From Heliocidaris erythrogramma (lineage: Eukaryota; Echinodermata; Echinoidea; Camarodonta; Echinometridae): 64,000 nt of DNA. Shown here piece after piece: positions 12,053 to 23,091 of the stretch. Every line of letters begins with the position of its first letter. Position 1 is the stretch's first letter. The position numbers were made by a program, and so were the translations under genes. The notes under the pieces were generated by a model. It was given only the letters and a program-made list of their open reading frames with translations, was not told the DNA's origin and searched no databases. The stretch spans positions 44,465,750-44,529,749 of the forward strand of contig CM046858.1 in the NCBI GenBank assembly GCA_025617745.1. Reading direction: 5' to 3'.

Positions 12053-12788
12053 GCCATCATCTATACATGATGAATCCCGGGAAGAATCGAGAACATCAGA
12101 AAAGGAGAAAACTTGTGTGGCTAGTTCCCCAGAAAGAGCCCTGGTCATAGGTGTGGTTGATGCCCCAGGAGGAATGTGCTTCTGGAACTAGATCGGTCTC
12201 TAAATCAGCTTTACTGAAAGACATTGTTGATCAGCCATGAATAATAAACCCTTGGATTATGATTATTACTATGTTGCAGTCCTCTTCCATTTCTCTCGAA
12301 TCCACGTCCCCTATCCTCGTCTCTCCCTCTCTTTGTCTGTCCCTTTCTTCTTTTCCTGTATTAATTATTTTATATTTGTGTATTCAGGCGTAACCGCTAC
12401 AAGCATCTGCTTATTGGGATCGCGCCTTACTCCTTGTAATATTGCAAGTTCTTGATTGTACTGATACTACTGTATATGCATGTAAATTATACTATTTGAA
12501 TAAATATTGAATGTCAAAATCAATGGAAAAGATAATCTGAATTTGAAAAAAAATAATAATTTGAATTTGAGAAGCGTGAAAAGGTTCTTTAGAAATTAGG
12601 CCTGTGAGCTGGATGTCCCTTCCGCGAACGTGAATAAAAGTAACGGCCCCAAGATGTTGGGCTCCTGGTTTGATGTGCACTCGACGTTCGTTTAAACCCC
12701 CCCCCCCCCCCCAAATCTATCTGTCTGTAGAATAAGCCCACGGATCAAGAGTCCCTGAATTACAACTCTTTCCTCTGATAATAGATGT

Positions 12789-13718
12789 CAGGCTCGTATC
12801 CAGGGGTTCTAAAAGGGTGGGTCGTTTTTGGCAAAAGTGGACCTTTTTGTCATAATCAATACGGACCTTGCTAGGGGGTCCGGGGCATGCTCCCCCCGGA
12901 AAATTTTAAAATCTAGATGATTTCTGCTGCAATTTAAGGACTCCCGAGGGGAAATTTAGGGGTTGTGAATGATGATTTTGAACACACATTTTTGAAGTCG
13001 CAGAAACAAAATATTTATTAGAGTGTGTGTTACATTCACTTGTAACAGCTAGACCACAGTGACAGCATTTTGAGCAGCCACAATGACATACTCGTGACCC
13101 ATGCCATGGTTTTCACATTTTTCTTTTACAGAACGACGCCAGAGCTCTGACCACTGTCTGTCTGTCCGAATGCATCTAGTGTTGGTCTAACGGTGTCAGG
13201 AAGCCTGGACTTTTGGACGGATTAGATACAACTCCAGTGTTGCCAACTCTACGTATTTATACGTAGAATACGTATTTTGAGGGTCAACTACGTTCTACGT
13301 ACTCATTAATCAATAATGGGTTACTTCTACGTATTTCCAAGAGGTGTTACTGTGTTGGCAATTTTTCTTCAAAAATGGCCTTATTGAAACGCACCAAATA
13401 GCATCAAAATTTCAAAATTTTCCTGGGGGAGGACCCCCAGAACCCCGTGACGACAGGGGATCACCTCTCGTGCTCTCCCCGCGCTGCCGCTCCGCCGCTC
13501 CGGAGCTATGGCCACCTCTTTTTAAAATCTACTTATTACTTTTTGTTGTTGGCAACACTGCAACTCACTACACCAGCTTTGATGCTGTACAACTGACGGC
13601 GTGTGGGTAATTCTGGTAACAAAGATTAAAGGTGTGTGTGTTTTTTTTTTCATGAAAAAGCGGGCCTCAGCCCCTCCGACCCTCCGACCCCTCCGACCCC
13701 CCTCTGGCTACGGGCCTG
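12789..13718. mobile_element. 930-bp hAT-like non-autonomous element in the gene B tail exon (copy 1)
   Basis: 5-bp target duplication GATGT at 12784-12788 and 13719-13723. The termini CAGGCTCGTATCCAG and (reverse strand) CAGGCCCGTAGCCAG form an inverted repeat of hAT style. It contains a nested element at 13235-13560 and no transposase. It splits the homologue of the tail exon that is continuous in gene D. Confidence 0.75.
13235..13560. mobile_element. 326-bp nested MITE (copy 1)
   Basis: Inverted termini CAGTGTTGCCAAC...GTTGGCAACACTG flanked by a 6-bp direct repeat CAACTC (13229-13234 and 13561-13566). Rich in TACGTA palindromes near its left end. It lies inside the 12789-13718 element. 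No coding capacity. Confidence 0.8.
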
Positions 13719-13798
13719 GATGTAATCCGCTACTATTTCTTAACCTGTCAGGGCCCCAATCAAGAATCGGAAGCCACCTAGGTATCCTTGTCTGAAAC

Positions 13799-14130
13799 TC
13801 ACATAGACGAGATCGGGTGCATCTGCTTTGGCGGATTGCCCGATTGCCTGTCCAATGACATATAATGACGTAACGGTATATCGGTTCGATCTTCAGATTG
13901 ATCACCGGTGCTTCTTGTTTCTAAGTTAATATCAACATTAGCGTCGATATTCTGGTGCCTGCGTTGAGGTGCTGTCGTTGCAGTAACGAGAATTTGTGTC
14001 CTTGTACATTTTCTGCCTAGTTGGTATGTTGTCATGGCAAAGGCTACGATGAAAAGGCAAATACCGACTAGCACGTAAAGAGGAATTGCCAGAATTATAC
14101 CACCTGTACCATGTGTACCTTGTGTAGGCC
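13799..14130 (-). CDS. Gene B copy 1, TM and short-tail exon
   Basis: Acceptor aaaatag|GG. The helix IILAIPLYVLVGICLFIVAF is followed by a basic stop-transfer stretch and a ~80-residue tail ending HPISSM-stop. Protein almost identical to 32454-32785. Confidence 0.75.
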
Positions 14131-14985
14131 CTATTTTACACAATAGAGACAGTGAAACTGTGATAATAACATCAATTTTTTTTATTGTCAATGGACAAAT
14201 GTATTTATAAATGTTCCTCCGCTTAATCTAAAATATGAATTCAAATTAGATTCAAAACTTTGAAATCATTTTTGCATGTATTATTACTTTCGAATATTTA
14301 CCCTAAAGGCACCTGAAAATGTGATAAAGGTACTTTTATTATTATCATTATTATTATTATTTTTATTATTTTTTATTAGTATCATCATGGCCATCAATAT
14401 TATTTTGCTTTTCAGATTTTTTTTAGGACAGGTGCCCACTCCATTTTACAAACACCTGGATCCGCATTTTTCGGAAAGGTTGCATATTTGGTCTTATAAT
14501 GGAGACCTCATTCTTCATTACGAGAGGACCATCCATCATGGACTTTTTTTACATTTTAGTCCCTTATAGCAAAAAGTAATTTGAAACGAATATTTCTGAA
14601 AACATTTTTCCACTTGTATTAAAAGATTCATGTACCAGGCCATCATTTGTTCACCCCCCCCCCCCCGGTTTTGTTGAAAGGGTGCGTTGGGAGCGTCGGG
14701 TCGCGTCGCATTGAATGGAACGTCACCATTCGTCCAAAGCCCACCCCCATCGGTTTTGCCGAAAGGTTGCGTTGACTTTTTCTAAATATTGTTGTTATTA
14801 TTATTATTATTATCAGGCAGGTGTCAGGGGCGGATCCAGGATTTTGTAAAATAGGGGGCACAGAGCCGGAAAACTATTGTGTACTTAAGGTATGCCAGTT
14901 GGGTTTCAAAGGAGGGGGGGGGGGGGGCGGACGGCAGATTCGCCCCCCTCCCTGGATCCGCCCCTGATTGATTATTATCATTAAT

Positions 14986-15354
14986 CAGGGGCGGATCCAG
15001 GATTTTGTAAGGGGGGGGGGGCACAGAAATGCAGGGCTGTCAACTTTGGAGGAGATCCGTATTTAAATTGCTCGGGGGGGGGGGGGGGGGTTGGCGAGAT
15101 TTTTTTCTTCGCGAGCCCTCCAAAAGTCGCTCAGTGGACGGGGGGGGGGGGGGTGGGTTATCAGATTTTATGGGGTCCATTTTTCCTCCCATAATTCTCT
15201 GCAACAAAAAACAAACAAACAAACAAACAATAAAAGGTTATCAGTTCTAAAGGGGGGGGGGGGGGCACAATAAAAAAGGGGCACATTGCATATTTTTCTT
15301 TCAAAGGGGGTGGGGGGGGGCACGGGCCGGGATCCGTATATAAGTCCACCGCTG
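14986..15354. mobile_element. 369-bp hAT-like MITE (copy 1)
   Basis: Begins CAGGGGCGGATCCAGG and ends GATCCGTATATAAGTCCACCGCTG (3' end read in pieces: 'ggatccgtatataag' then 'tccaccgctg'). Flanked by TCATTAAT (14978-14985) and TCATTATT (15355-15362), a 7/8 match for an 8-bp duplication. Full of poly-G runs. A related CAGGGGCGGATCCAGG...CCTGGATCCGCCCCTG pair lies just upstream at 14826-14967. Copy 2: 33637-34006. Confidence 0.65.
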
Positions 15355-16013
15355 TCATTATTATTACATTTTAAAAAAGTACAAACGCACCCTTTCGGCA
15401 AAACCAGGGAGGGGGGGGGGGGGCTTTGGACGAATGGTGGCGTTCCAGTCAACGCGACGCGCGCTACCCACCCTTTCGGAACAAGCCTGTCTGACAAAGC
15501 AACAACTTGTGTATGCTTAACAAAAAAACTGCCTCACTTATGAAACAGATTAACCAAATATCTTGACACAATTATGTTATATGACAGGGTAAAAATCCCT
15601 TCATTTGAATGTACATGACTACAAAAATTGTATATTATAATGAAATCCAGTGTCATGAATTCCACAGGTGATCATGAGTGTCATCGTAGCTAGTATACAG
15701 GTCAGTGGGAATCTCACAAATAGCACTGCTCTAACATTACTTTGTAATTAAATGACACCACCCATGGGATAATGTATAGCTCCAAGGAAACTGCAACTTT
15801 TTGAGACATTGTTGTCCTTCTTAATAAATAATCTAATTGGATTAATTTAAAGATATTTTCAACAGGCTGACAATTATCTACATGATTATTGGCTTATCGG
15901 ATTATTATTCATTCCACTTTAATCACACATACGACCACCCACATACACCTACGCACACGCACATCCACACACACTTGGATCAACTTGTTACAAATAGAAA
16001 CAGAAATATTTAC

Positions 16014-16103
16014 CCTTTGTATCATGGTCCACATTTAGAGACTGGTCTTCCTGAGGTGTCTTGCAACTTTTAGATTTTCTCGTGGACGTTTTTTGTGCCT
16101 TCA
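16014..16103 (-). CDS. Gene B copy 1, stalk exon
   Basis: A 90-nt phase 1-1 exon between tattacag|TG and AAGG|gtaaat. It encodes the Ser/Lys-rich stalk with SKSCKTPQEDQSLNV. Identical in copy 2 (34667-34756). Part of the gene B copy 1 fragment. Confidence 0.75.
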
Positions 16104-16915
16104 CTGTAATACAAAAACCATGAAAAAAGAAACATCATGAATTGAACAAATTGTACTATAGCATAACAAATATTGTGAGAAAGAAAGGGAAATAGTTGGA
16201 TGAGATATATGTTCGTATAATTCACGTTTTTCTTTTTGCAAGATAGATATTCTAATTTATGAAACTGATACGAAATGGAGGCAAGGAGGGACCGTTTTGT
16301 GATTTCAGGGAAGACAGAAATAGAAGGAGGGATAAAACCGTTAAGTTGTAGTGCATTACATTATTGTCAAAGAACCAAATATTGGAAACAGCTTGTGGAG
16401 GCCTAAATTTATTTACACGGCCATTAAACTATCGGCTTCAGTGATTCTATTGCATTAAAAGCAATTGACATTTTTTTATATGAGTTGGCTCGTTTTCTTT
16501 TCTTTAGACTGTCAGGGGCTTTGCAAGAGTTTAAGTGGCGCATCACCCGGAGTCTCTGTCCACCTTTCTGGCATGTTTCAAAACTTCCCTTTTACAAGCT
16601 ATGCTTCTATGCTGGTCTCTGTTTTCATTCTCATTTTCATAAAATTAATCTAACGTAGTCTTCATTACTGTTAATTTTTTTTTCTTACAACTCAAACTTT
16701 AATGTACTTTATTTTGCTTGTAATGATCGAAAACGTTTCTGCACCAAGTTGTGTTGTGAATTATTTGTATATTGTTAATTGCACAATACATATTGTTATA
16801 TACATGTACTTTGAAAAATGAAAATGTAATGAAATAAAATCTAAATCTGAAATCTGAAAAATCTGAAGCTTATATAATTTTTTTTCTACATGTCTTTATG
16901 TTCTACACGTTTTAC

Positions 16916-17184
16916 CTGTGTATACAGAAACTGCAGTATAACCACCGCAAGATAACGCTATGTCACCATGACATGGCAATCCACAGTAGGTGTCGGAATA
17001 GCGGTGTAAACATGTCAGCTCACATGCACAAGAGCATTTCGTCCGGTTGTACACTGCTGCTATATTAAATCCAAGTTGAATGCATTCCGATGTGCATGAG
17101 TTAGGGAAAGTTAGAAACTGTGGTATGTTCACATTATGGTCAAATTCTAAGCATCCACGAGGAAAGCAGCCAAGATAATCCATT
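16916..17184 (-). pseudogene. Gene B copy 1, WSC2 exon with 1-nt deletion
   Basis: Same exon as 35566-35835 but 269 nt long, so the phase-1 reading from the acceptor (tttag|AATGG) leaves the WSC frame. The downstream codons (DYLGCFPRGCLEF, NSCTSEC, YNRTKCSCAC, CGLPC, SCGGYTAVSVYT) remain intact in the shifted frame, which points to a very recent or artefactual change. Confidence 0.8.
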
Positions 17185-18469
17185 CTAAATAATTGAAAAT
17201 GAAGGAAATGAAACGTAGGCAAGTTCTCCACAAAAAGTCCCCTAGTAATGTTTATCATTCTTCTATTATATTATAACAATTTCAAACAGTAATGCTTTGC
17301 TTAAAATCCTTTCAATATTGTCCGCTTTTTTATTCACCTCCTTCTAACTCCCCCTCTCTCTCTTCTTTAACCATAAGGCCCTAATTAAAGAAATCCACTA
17401 CTCTGTTATGATTTAAAAAAACAACATAACTATCCATTCTGATATTAGATTGAATGAATATCAACTTTCTAGTTCCAAAGTTTATGCGAGTGAGCATATT
17501 GTTAGTTTCTTTCTATTCATCAGCTGAATCAAATAATATGATGAAAAAATGGATGCTTTGCCAAATGGGTAGAGGGAGCGGGAGTAAACGTGACCTCATG
17601 GCCCTCCTTGTTATTCCCTACAAACCGACTCTGATAGACCAAGTTCAAAACTGAGTGTCGTCTTTTGGATGAGGAACCTGAAGGTCGGTCCACAGACGTA
17701 AATAATGAGATCGATTGATTCACGTCTGCAAAACCCAATTACAGCTTGCCTAGTACCTCCTTGATTACTCACATCCACCCACATACACACACACATCTAT
17801 GTTTTCTATTGTTCGAATTTCAACCGAGGACTCCACTATTGAATTGCGTCACAAAATTCATTGACGGAATAAACCTCACCAATTGTTGACAACCGATGAC
17901 CTATTGAATTACTACCGATGACCCATTGTTCTCTTTGTTCGATGTCATCGGTCTGAATGCGTATACATGTATACAAACACACACGCACACCCCCCTCCCC
18001 CCACACACACAGTCTTGTATTGCTTTATTTCCGAGGACAAGTATTGTTCCTCTATTGTTCCTCCGTCCTCGGATGGTTACATGTCGTTTTTCCGAAGGTT
18101 CGTATTTCCGATGGTTCGTTTTTCCGAAGGTTCATAATCCCGAAGGTTCGTTATTCCGAAGGTTCGTTACTCCGAAGGTTCGTTTTTCCGAAGGTTCGTT
18201 TTTCCGAAAATGAACGTGGAGTTATTCCAACTCACATGGTTGTACCGCAAACCTTTTTTCTGAAAAATGAAATAGGTTTCATAATTCCGAAGGTTCGTAT
18301 TTCCGAAAAATGATATGAGGTTCATAATTCCGAAAATGAAATAAGGTTCGTATTTCCGAAAATGAAAAAGGGTTGTAAATTCAGAGAATACGGCGTCAAT
18401 CCGTATTTCGGATAGGGAGGAGGGGAAAGACGGCCAAGTGTAAAGATATTAATTTCGTACTCAATAATC

Positions 18470-18655
18470 ATAACAATGATGATTACAATTGTAATAAAAT
18501 CCAGAGAAATAGCCATTATTATCGTAATTCCTATCAATATTATCATTTTTATTATTATGATTATTATAATAATTATTATTATTATTATCATCATTATTGT
18601 TATTATTGTTAATATTATTATCATTATTATCATTGTTCCTATTATAATAACCAAT
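18470..18655. repeat. (ATT/ATC)n microsatellite
   Basis: Imperfect trinucleotide tract giving false Ile/Asn-rich frames on both strands. It sits inside the foldback element. Copy 2 at 37120-37306. Confidence 0.9.
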
Positions 18656-19751
18656 ATTTGTGAGCGAGCGCCTCAGGAATACATGTTTCATTTCTCATAA
18701 AATGATATTGCTTCGGTGAAATACATACTGATGTATTGAAGAAGGGAATGATCGGATTCCGGATTAAATTTGCTACAACAAAATTGGCTTGAAGTTATTT
18801 ATATAATGTATATACCGCTTTGGAAAATGAGACACACCAAAGTTCCAAGTAGATCTTTACAAGCAGAACATGGCCACGTAATGTTTTTGAAAGGGGGAGC
18901 TGATGCCTCTTGGCAGAATATCATACTCCCCGTTTCTACAATTTGCAAGCGAGCGAAGCGAGTTAAAAAAAAAAAAACCTTTTTTAAAAATTATAATGGA
19001 AATGCAATTTCGCCATCAAAAGACAAATATAGAACATGTAATAATGAGCCATGAATAATATTACTTAACCCTACTGCCGAATATGGAATATTTGGGCATT
19101 TGAAGGTCATATAATTATGTCAATGAAAAATGGTAGGTTCGTATTTATGAGTAAAACCATTAATCATTTGTACAGATTCTAATGAGTTGCTTCATTTTAC
19201 TGCACAGTCTGCGTTTTTAACAGTTACAACCGCTGACCTGATGTTTGAAATAACTTTTACAAGCATAACGAATTACAAAACACTAAAAGACATTGAGAGT
19301 AAAACAATCCTCATCGTAAAAAATAGAAATAAGGAATTACATAAATTATGTAGAAGAAAACATTGTGACCTAAATTAATGGCTTTTATCAACCAGTGCCC
19401 CACCTTATAAGGAGTTGAAGCGATTTATTTGAAACAATCGCAAGTTAAAATCAATCACAACTGTGTACTTAACATAGGCATAGGCGTACGAGAAGGGGGG
19501 GGGGGGGGTGCAGCCAACCCCCCCCCCGGATTTGAAAGTGCCGATATTCCGGCAACTCACACCTCATATTCAGGGAGTGAGGTGCCCGAATATCCTCATA
19601 TTTCAATCATTATATGCCGAAATATGTCATTTTTATGATTTTTCACAACGGAAAGGCACAATTATTTTTGGTCGCTAGCTTCGCGCGCTCGTAAATTAAA
19701 AAAAAGGAAAGTTGCTATCATTTTTTTTACAACAAAAAGGCCATAGGTGCC

Positions 19752-19836
19752 GTACCATATCAAACCCCCAACCTTCGCGTTTCCAGTCAAGCGCTGTAAA
19801 CCGTTCGACTACGACACCTCCACACACGCACACACA
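19752..19836 (-). mobile_element. tRNA-like SINE head fragment (copy 1)
   Basis: On the minus strand 'ggaggtgtcgtagtcgaacg' (box A-like) is followed by 'gttgggggtttgatatgg' (box B-like). Body and tail are not recognisable. Adjacent to a (CA)n run. Copy 2 at about 38406-38490. Confidence 0.55.
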
Positions 19837-20915
19837 CACACACACACAAACAAACACATAAACACTTATTCGATTCTTCTAATCTCGTCCTCTTATTTTC
19901 GTCTCTTTTCTCTTCTCTCCTCTTTTATAAACCTTCCCAGTTTTGTGTCTCCATTTCATTTTTTTATTCATTGCGGGGGTGGGGGAGGTGCTTTTCGTCG
20001 AAAAGAGATCCGCTTTTTGAAGATGGCAATTAAAACCATAATATCCTATCGTGACCCTAAATTTTCCCTTTAACAGTGGCGTAGCTAGAGTCTAGCCATT
20101 GTGGGAGCACTGGCACCATTGGAGGCACAAGTCTTTTGGAATAATCTTAAAGCTAATCTAAGACGCCGCTGGTGAAGAGAGGGTTGGGGGGGGGGGGGTT
20201 GCCGGAAGGGGTCCAATTCCTATTCTTTTTTTTTCTTTTTTTTCTTATTTCTTCGCCATCCGATGAGGGAGGGGTAGGGACATGCCCCCTCCCCCCCCCC
20301 CACCCCCCGTTGCTACACCTCTGCTCCTGATGAATTCGCCTTTTTTTTTTACCAGGAATTATGAACCCTATTTCATTTTCGGAAATACGAACCCTATTTC
20401 ATTTTCGGAAATACGAACCCTTTTTCATTTTCGGAAATACGAACCCTATTTCATTTTCGGAAATACAAACCCTTTTTCATTTTCGGAAATACGAACCTTC
20501 GGAATGATGAACCCTTTTTCATTTTCGGAAATACGAACCTTCGGAAATACGAACCCTTTTTCATTTTCGGAAATACGAATCTTATTTCATTTTCGGAATT
20601 ATGAACCTCATTTCATTTTCGGAAATACGAACCCTTCGGAATTATGAACCCTTTTTCATTTTCGGAAATACGAACCTTCGGAAATATGAACCCCGAACCA
20701 TTTCATTTCATTTCGGAATTATGAACCTTCGGATAAACGAACCTTCGGAATAACGAACCTTCGGAATAATGCAACAAATGTTCGGAATTACGAACCCTTT
20801 TTCATTTTCAATTATGAACCCCAAGCATGGGAAATTAGGGTTTCGGAAATACGAACCTTCGGAAATACGAACCTTTGGAAAAACGAACCTTCGAAAAACG
20901 AGATGCCCCCCCCCC

Positions 20916-21460
20916 CCTCGGACAGTCGACGGAATAAGGGACAAATTCATTGTTCGATGTTCGAGGACTATTGTCCGCTTCCGAGGACCATTGTTCTCAT
21001 GATTTTTTTTTTGTTCTCTGTCCGAAAATGTTCTCGGACATACGGCTAAACACGCCGACACCCACACACACAAACACATACACACACACACACACACTTT
21101 TTTTTTTCTTTTTATAATTTTTTATTCCTTGATTCATTTTTTCAAAATTAATATAACAGATTAAGCATTAAATACACAATATATTTCAACATGGCAATAA
21201 ACATAACATTCCAAACCCACACCCACACACACACACGCACACACACACAAGTTTACATGGCTTTACTTCCGAGGACAACTATTGTTCCTCTATTGTTACT
21301 CGTCCTCGGACAGTCGACGGAATAAGGCATAAATTCAATGTTCGACGTTCGAGGACTATTGTCCGGCTTCCGAGGACCATTGTTGTCATGATTTTTTTTT
21401 GTTCTCTGTCCGAAAATGTCCTCGGACATAATGCTAAACAAACGCACACTGCACACACAT
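20916..21460. repeat. Two direct copies of a ~190-bp 'gaggacca/gtccgaaaatg' repeat
   Basis: 20919-21080 and 21297-21440 share 'cggacagtcgacggaataag', 'ttcgaggactattgtcc', 'ttccgaggaccattgtt', 'ttgttctctgtccgaaaatg' and 'ctcggacata'. Each is followed or preceded by (CA)n. The second copy preserves the uninterrupted sequence into which the 18074-20915 element inserted. Non-coding. Confidence 0.75.
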
Positions 21461-21564
21461 TGATTTGTGGGGAACTTTTGTTTTTTGTACCCACAAGCAG
21501 ACTAAATAAAGGACATCATTGTGCTCTTTGTTTCTCTGTACTCACAGCTGCATATATGTAAGAN

Positions 21565-22063
21565 NNNNNNNNNNNNNNNNNNNNNNNNNNNNNNNNNNNN
21601 NNNNNNNNNNNNNNNNNNNNNNNNNNNNNNNNNNNNNNNNNNNNNNNNNNNNNNNNNNNNNNNNNNNNNNNNNNNNNNNNNNNNNNNNNNNNNNNNNNNN
21701 NNNNNNNNNNNNNNNNNNNNNNNNNNNNNNNNNNNNNNNNNNNNNNNNNNNNNNNNNNNNNNNNNNNNNNNNNNNNNNNNNNNNNNNNNNNNNNNNNNNN
21801 NNNNNNNNNNNNNNNNNNNNNNNNNNNNNNNNNNNNNNNNNNNNNNNNNNNNNNNNNNNNNNNNNNNNNNNNNNNNNNNNNNNNNNNNNNNNNNNNNNNN
21901 NNNNNNNNNNNNNNNNNNNNNNNNNNNNNNNNNNNNNNNNNNNNNNNNNNNNNNNNNNNNNNNNNNNNNNNNNNNNNNNNNNNNNNNNNNNNNNNNNNNN
22001 NNNNNNNNNNNNNNNNNNNNNNNNNNNNNNNNNNNNNNNNNNNNNNNNNNNNNNNNNNNNNNN
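21565..22063. other. Assembly gap (499 N)
   Basis: Undetermined bases. Copy 1 of the 18-kb repeat ends at the gap's left edge and copy 2 begins at its right edge. Confidence 1.
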
Positions 22064-23075
22064 GTGGGGCATCTCGCCAATTCACTATATTTTGTTATAT
22101 GTATCATTCCATCGATTGTAATGTTTCTTTTTATATCATCATGACTGGAAAATAAACAATAAAATACCTCACTGACTTTTAAACCTCAATCTCCCTCCAG
22201 GCGGCGGAGACTGCCCCCCCCCCCCCATTTCTATTTCATATGACACGTTAATCTTCCTAATTGTATATCATCAATTCATATCATTCCACGTTCAAATTAA
22301 GGCATACATGGACGATCATTTTCGGACCAGCTTGCATTTCATTGGTTATTTGGCTCGATTTTGAGTGGTAAAAACTGTCAGAGGTAAAAATATCCTAGAG
22401 GTAAAAATGTCAGAGGTAGAAATATCGGAGGTAAAAGTGCCAGAGGTAAAAATGCTTTTTGCCTTTGTCCACAAGGTCAATCGGCACACACTGACTGAGT
22501 GTTTTTTTTTTCCTTTTTTTTTTTTTAAACTGGGACTATAGTTCTTTTCATATACGAAATCATAAATTTTGACAAAGAACTTGCGTCAAAGATAAGGTAA
22601 CTTCACAGGCTTATCTTTGTGTGGCAAAAAAAGTAAGTTCTGCTACGAGTAAAGAGTTTACCCGCCCCTAAAACATGCATGGAAGTTTAATAGTCTCTTG
22701 CAAAAATAGCTTTATGAATTTACTGCAGTTTACAAACTTTGGGGACTTAATGTTCATATCAAAATACAGCATCAAATTATACATTTTCATAGACAATATA
22801 TATAAGCATGTGTTAAATATTACGATGCTATTACAAAAGCCTCTGATACTTAATAATAGCCCTGGAAAAATTATTAGACCAAGCTTTTGTAATAAGGGTA
22901 GGCCTACCATAATATGCATACAAAATTATAAAAATGGATTGTCTTTGTATTTCATTGAATGAATACCAAATTCCAGCAGTTATAGCTTGCTTTATGGAAT
23001 TTTATTTCCTTCTTACCACAAAAATAACACTATAAGTAACCATGCTTGGTTTTAATAATTTTTCCATGGCTGTAT

Positions 23076-23081
23076 TTTATT
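23076..23081 (-). promoter_or_regulatory. Candidate polyadenylation signal of gene A
   Basis: AATAAA on the minus strand 10 nt after the stop codon of gene A (stop at 23092). The equivalent in copy 1 is 4418-4423. A 3' UTR this short would be unusual, so the true site may lie further on. Confidence 0.35.
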
Positions 23082-23091
23082 TAAGGCATAA

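Larger units (their letters stand above)
12100..17184 (-). pseudogene. Gene B, copy 1: 3' half only, with a frameshifted WSC2 exon
   Basis: Exons visible: WSC2 17184-16916, stalk 16103-16014, TM/short tail 14130-13799, then non-contiguous remnants of the ancestral tail at about 12757-12579 (reads TLDPWAYSTDR and the AQHLGAVTFIHVRGRD stretch) and 12260-12100. The WSC2 exon is 269 nt here and 270 in copy 2, because one C is missing in a CCC run near 17181. That puts WSC2 out of frame with the phase-1 acceptor. The upstream exons (signal peptide, WSC1, stalk1) are not in copy 1, since it stops at the N run. Confidence 0.7.
18074..20915. mobile_element. 2.84-kb foldback element with subterminal repeat arrays (copy 1)
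   Basis: The left array (18074-18380, ccgaaggttcgt units) and right array (20350-20905, the reverse complement) bracket ~2 kb of unrelated DNA. Termini: TGGTTACATGTCGTTTTTCC, and on the other strand GCATCTCGTTTTTC after poly-G. The flanks are the two halves of a sequence that is uninterrupted at 21258-21320: 'tcctcgga' (18066-18073) is repeated at the right as 'cctcgga' (20916-20922) before 'cagtcgacggaataagg'. This is an insertion with a 7-8-bp duplication and a paralogous empty site. No transposase frame was found. Confidence 0.75.
3418..21564. repeat. Copy 1 of an 18.15-kb near-identical duplication
   Basis: Every landmark here recurs about 18.65 kb downstream in 22064-40217, in the same order and orientation, with only scattered substitutions and small indels (homopolymer length changes, an 18-bp unit gained at 22391-22408, 12-bp and 6-bp coding indels). 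Copy 1 ends exactly at the N run and copy 2 starts exactly after it. The pattern fits two overlapping allelic contigs placed in series. See findings. Confidence 0.95.

Noticed and set aside
11901-12191. Asn-rich and Ile-rich proteins at the (AAT)n tracts (also 18322-18700, 30556, 36973-37351)
   Set aside because: Trinucleotide repeats open in all frames. No conserved flanking protein.
15029-15543. Gly-rich and Pro-rich short proteins
   Set aside because: Poly-G/poly-C tracts in a MITE, open on both strands. Lengths differ between the two 18-kb copies.
20282-20905. Repetitive protein reading (FGNTNPFSFSEIRT pattern), also at 38938, 39017 and 17957
   Set aside because: Arises from the GGTTC(A/G)TA(A/T)TTCCGAAAATGAAA DNA repeat. 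It reads open in several frames and both strands, as expected for a unit without stop codons.
21502-22144. Several long open frames across the gap
   Set aside because: They consist of undetermined residues over the N run. The flanking real residues have no coding signal.
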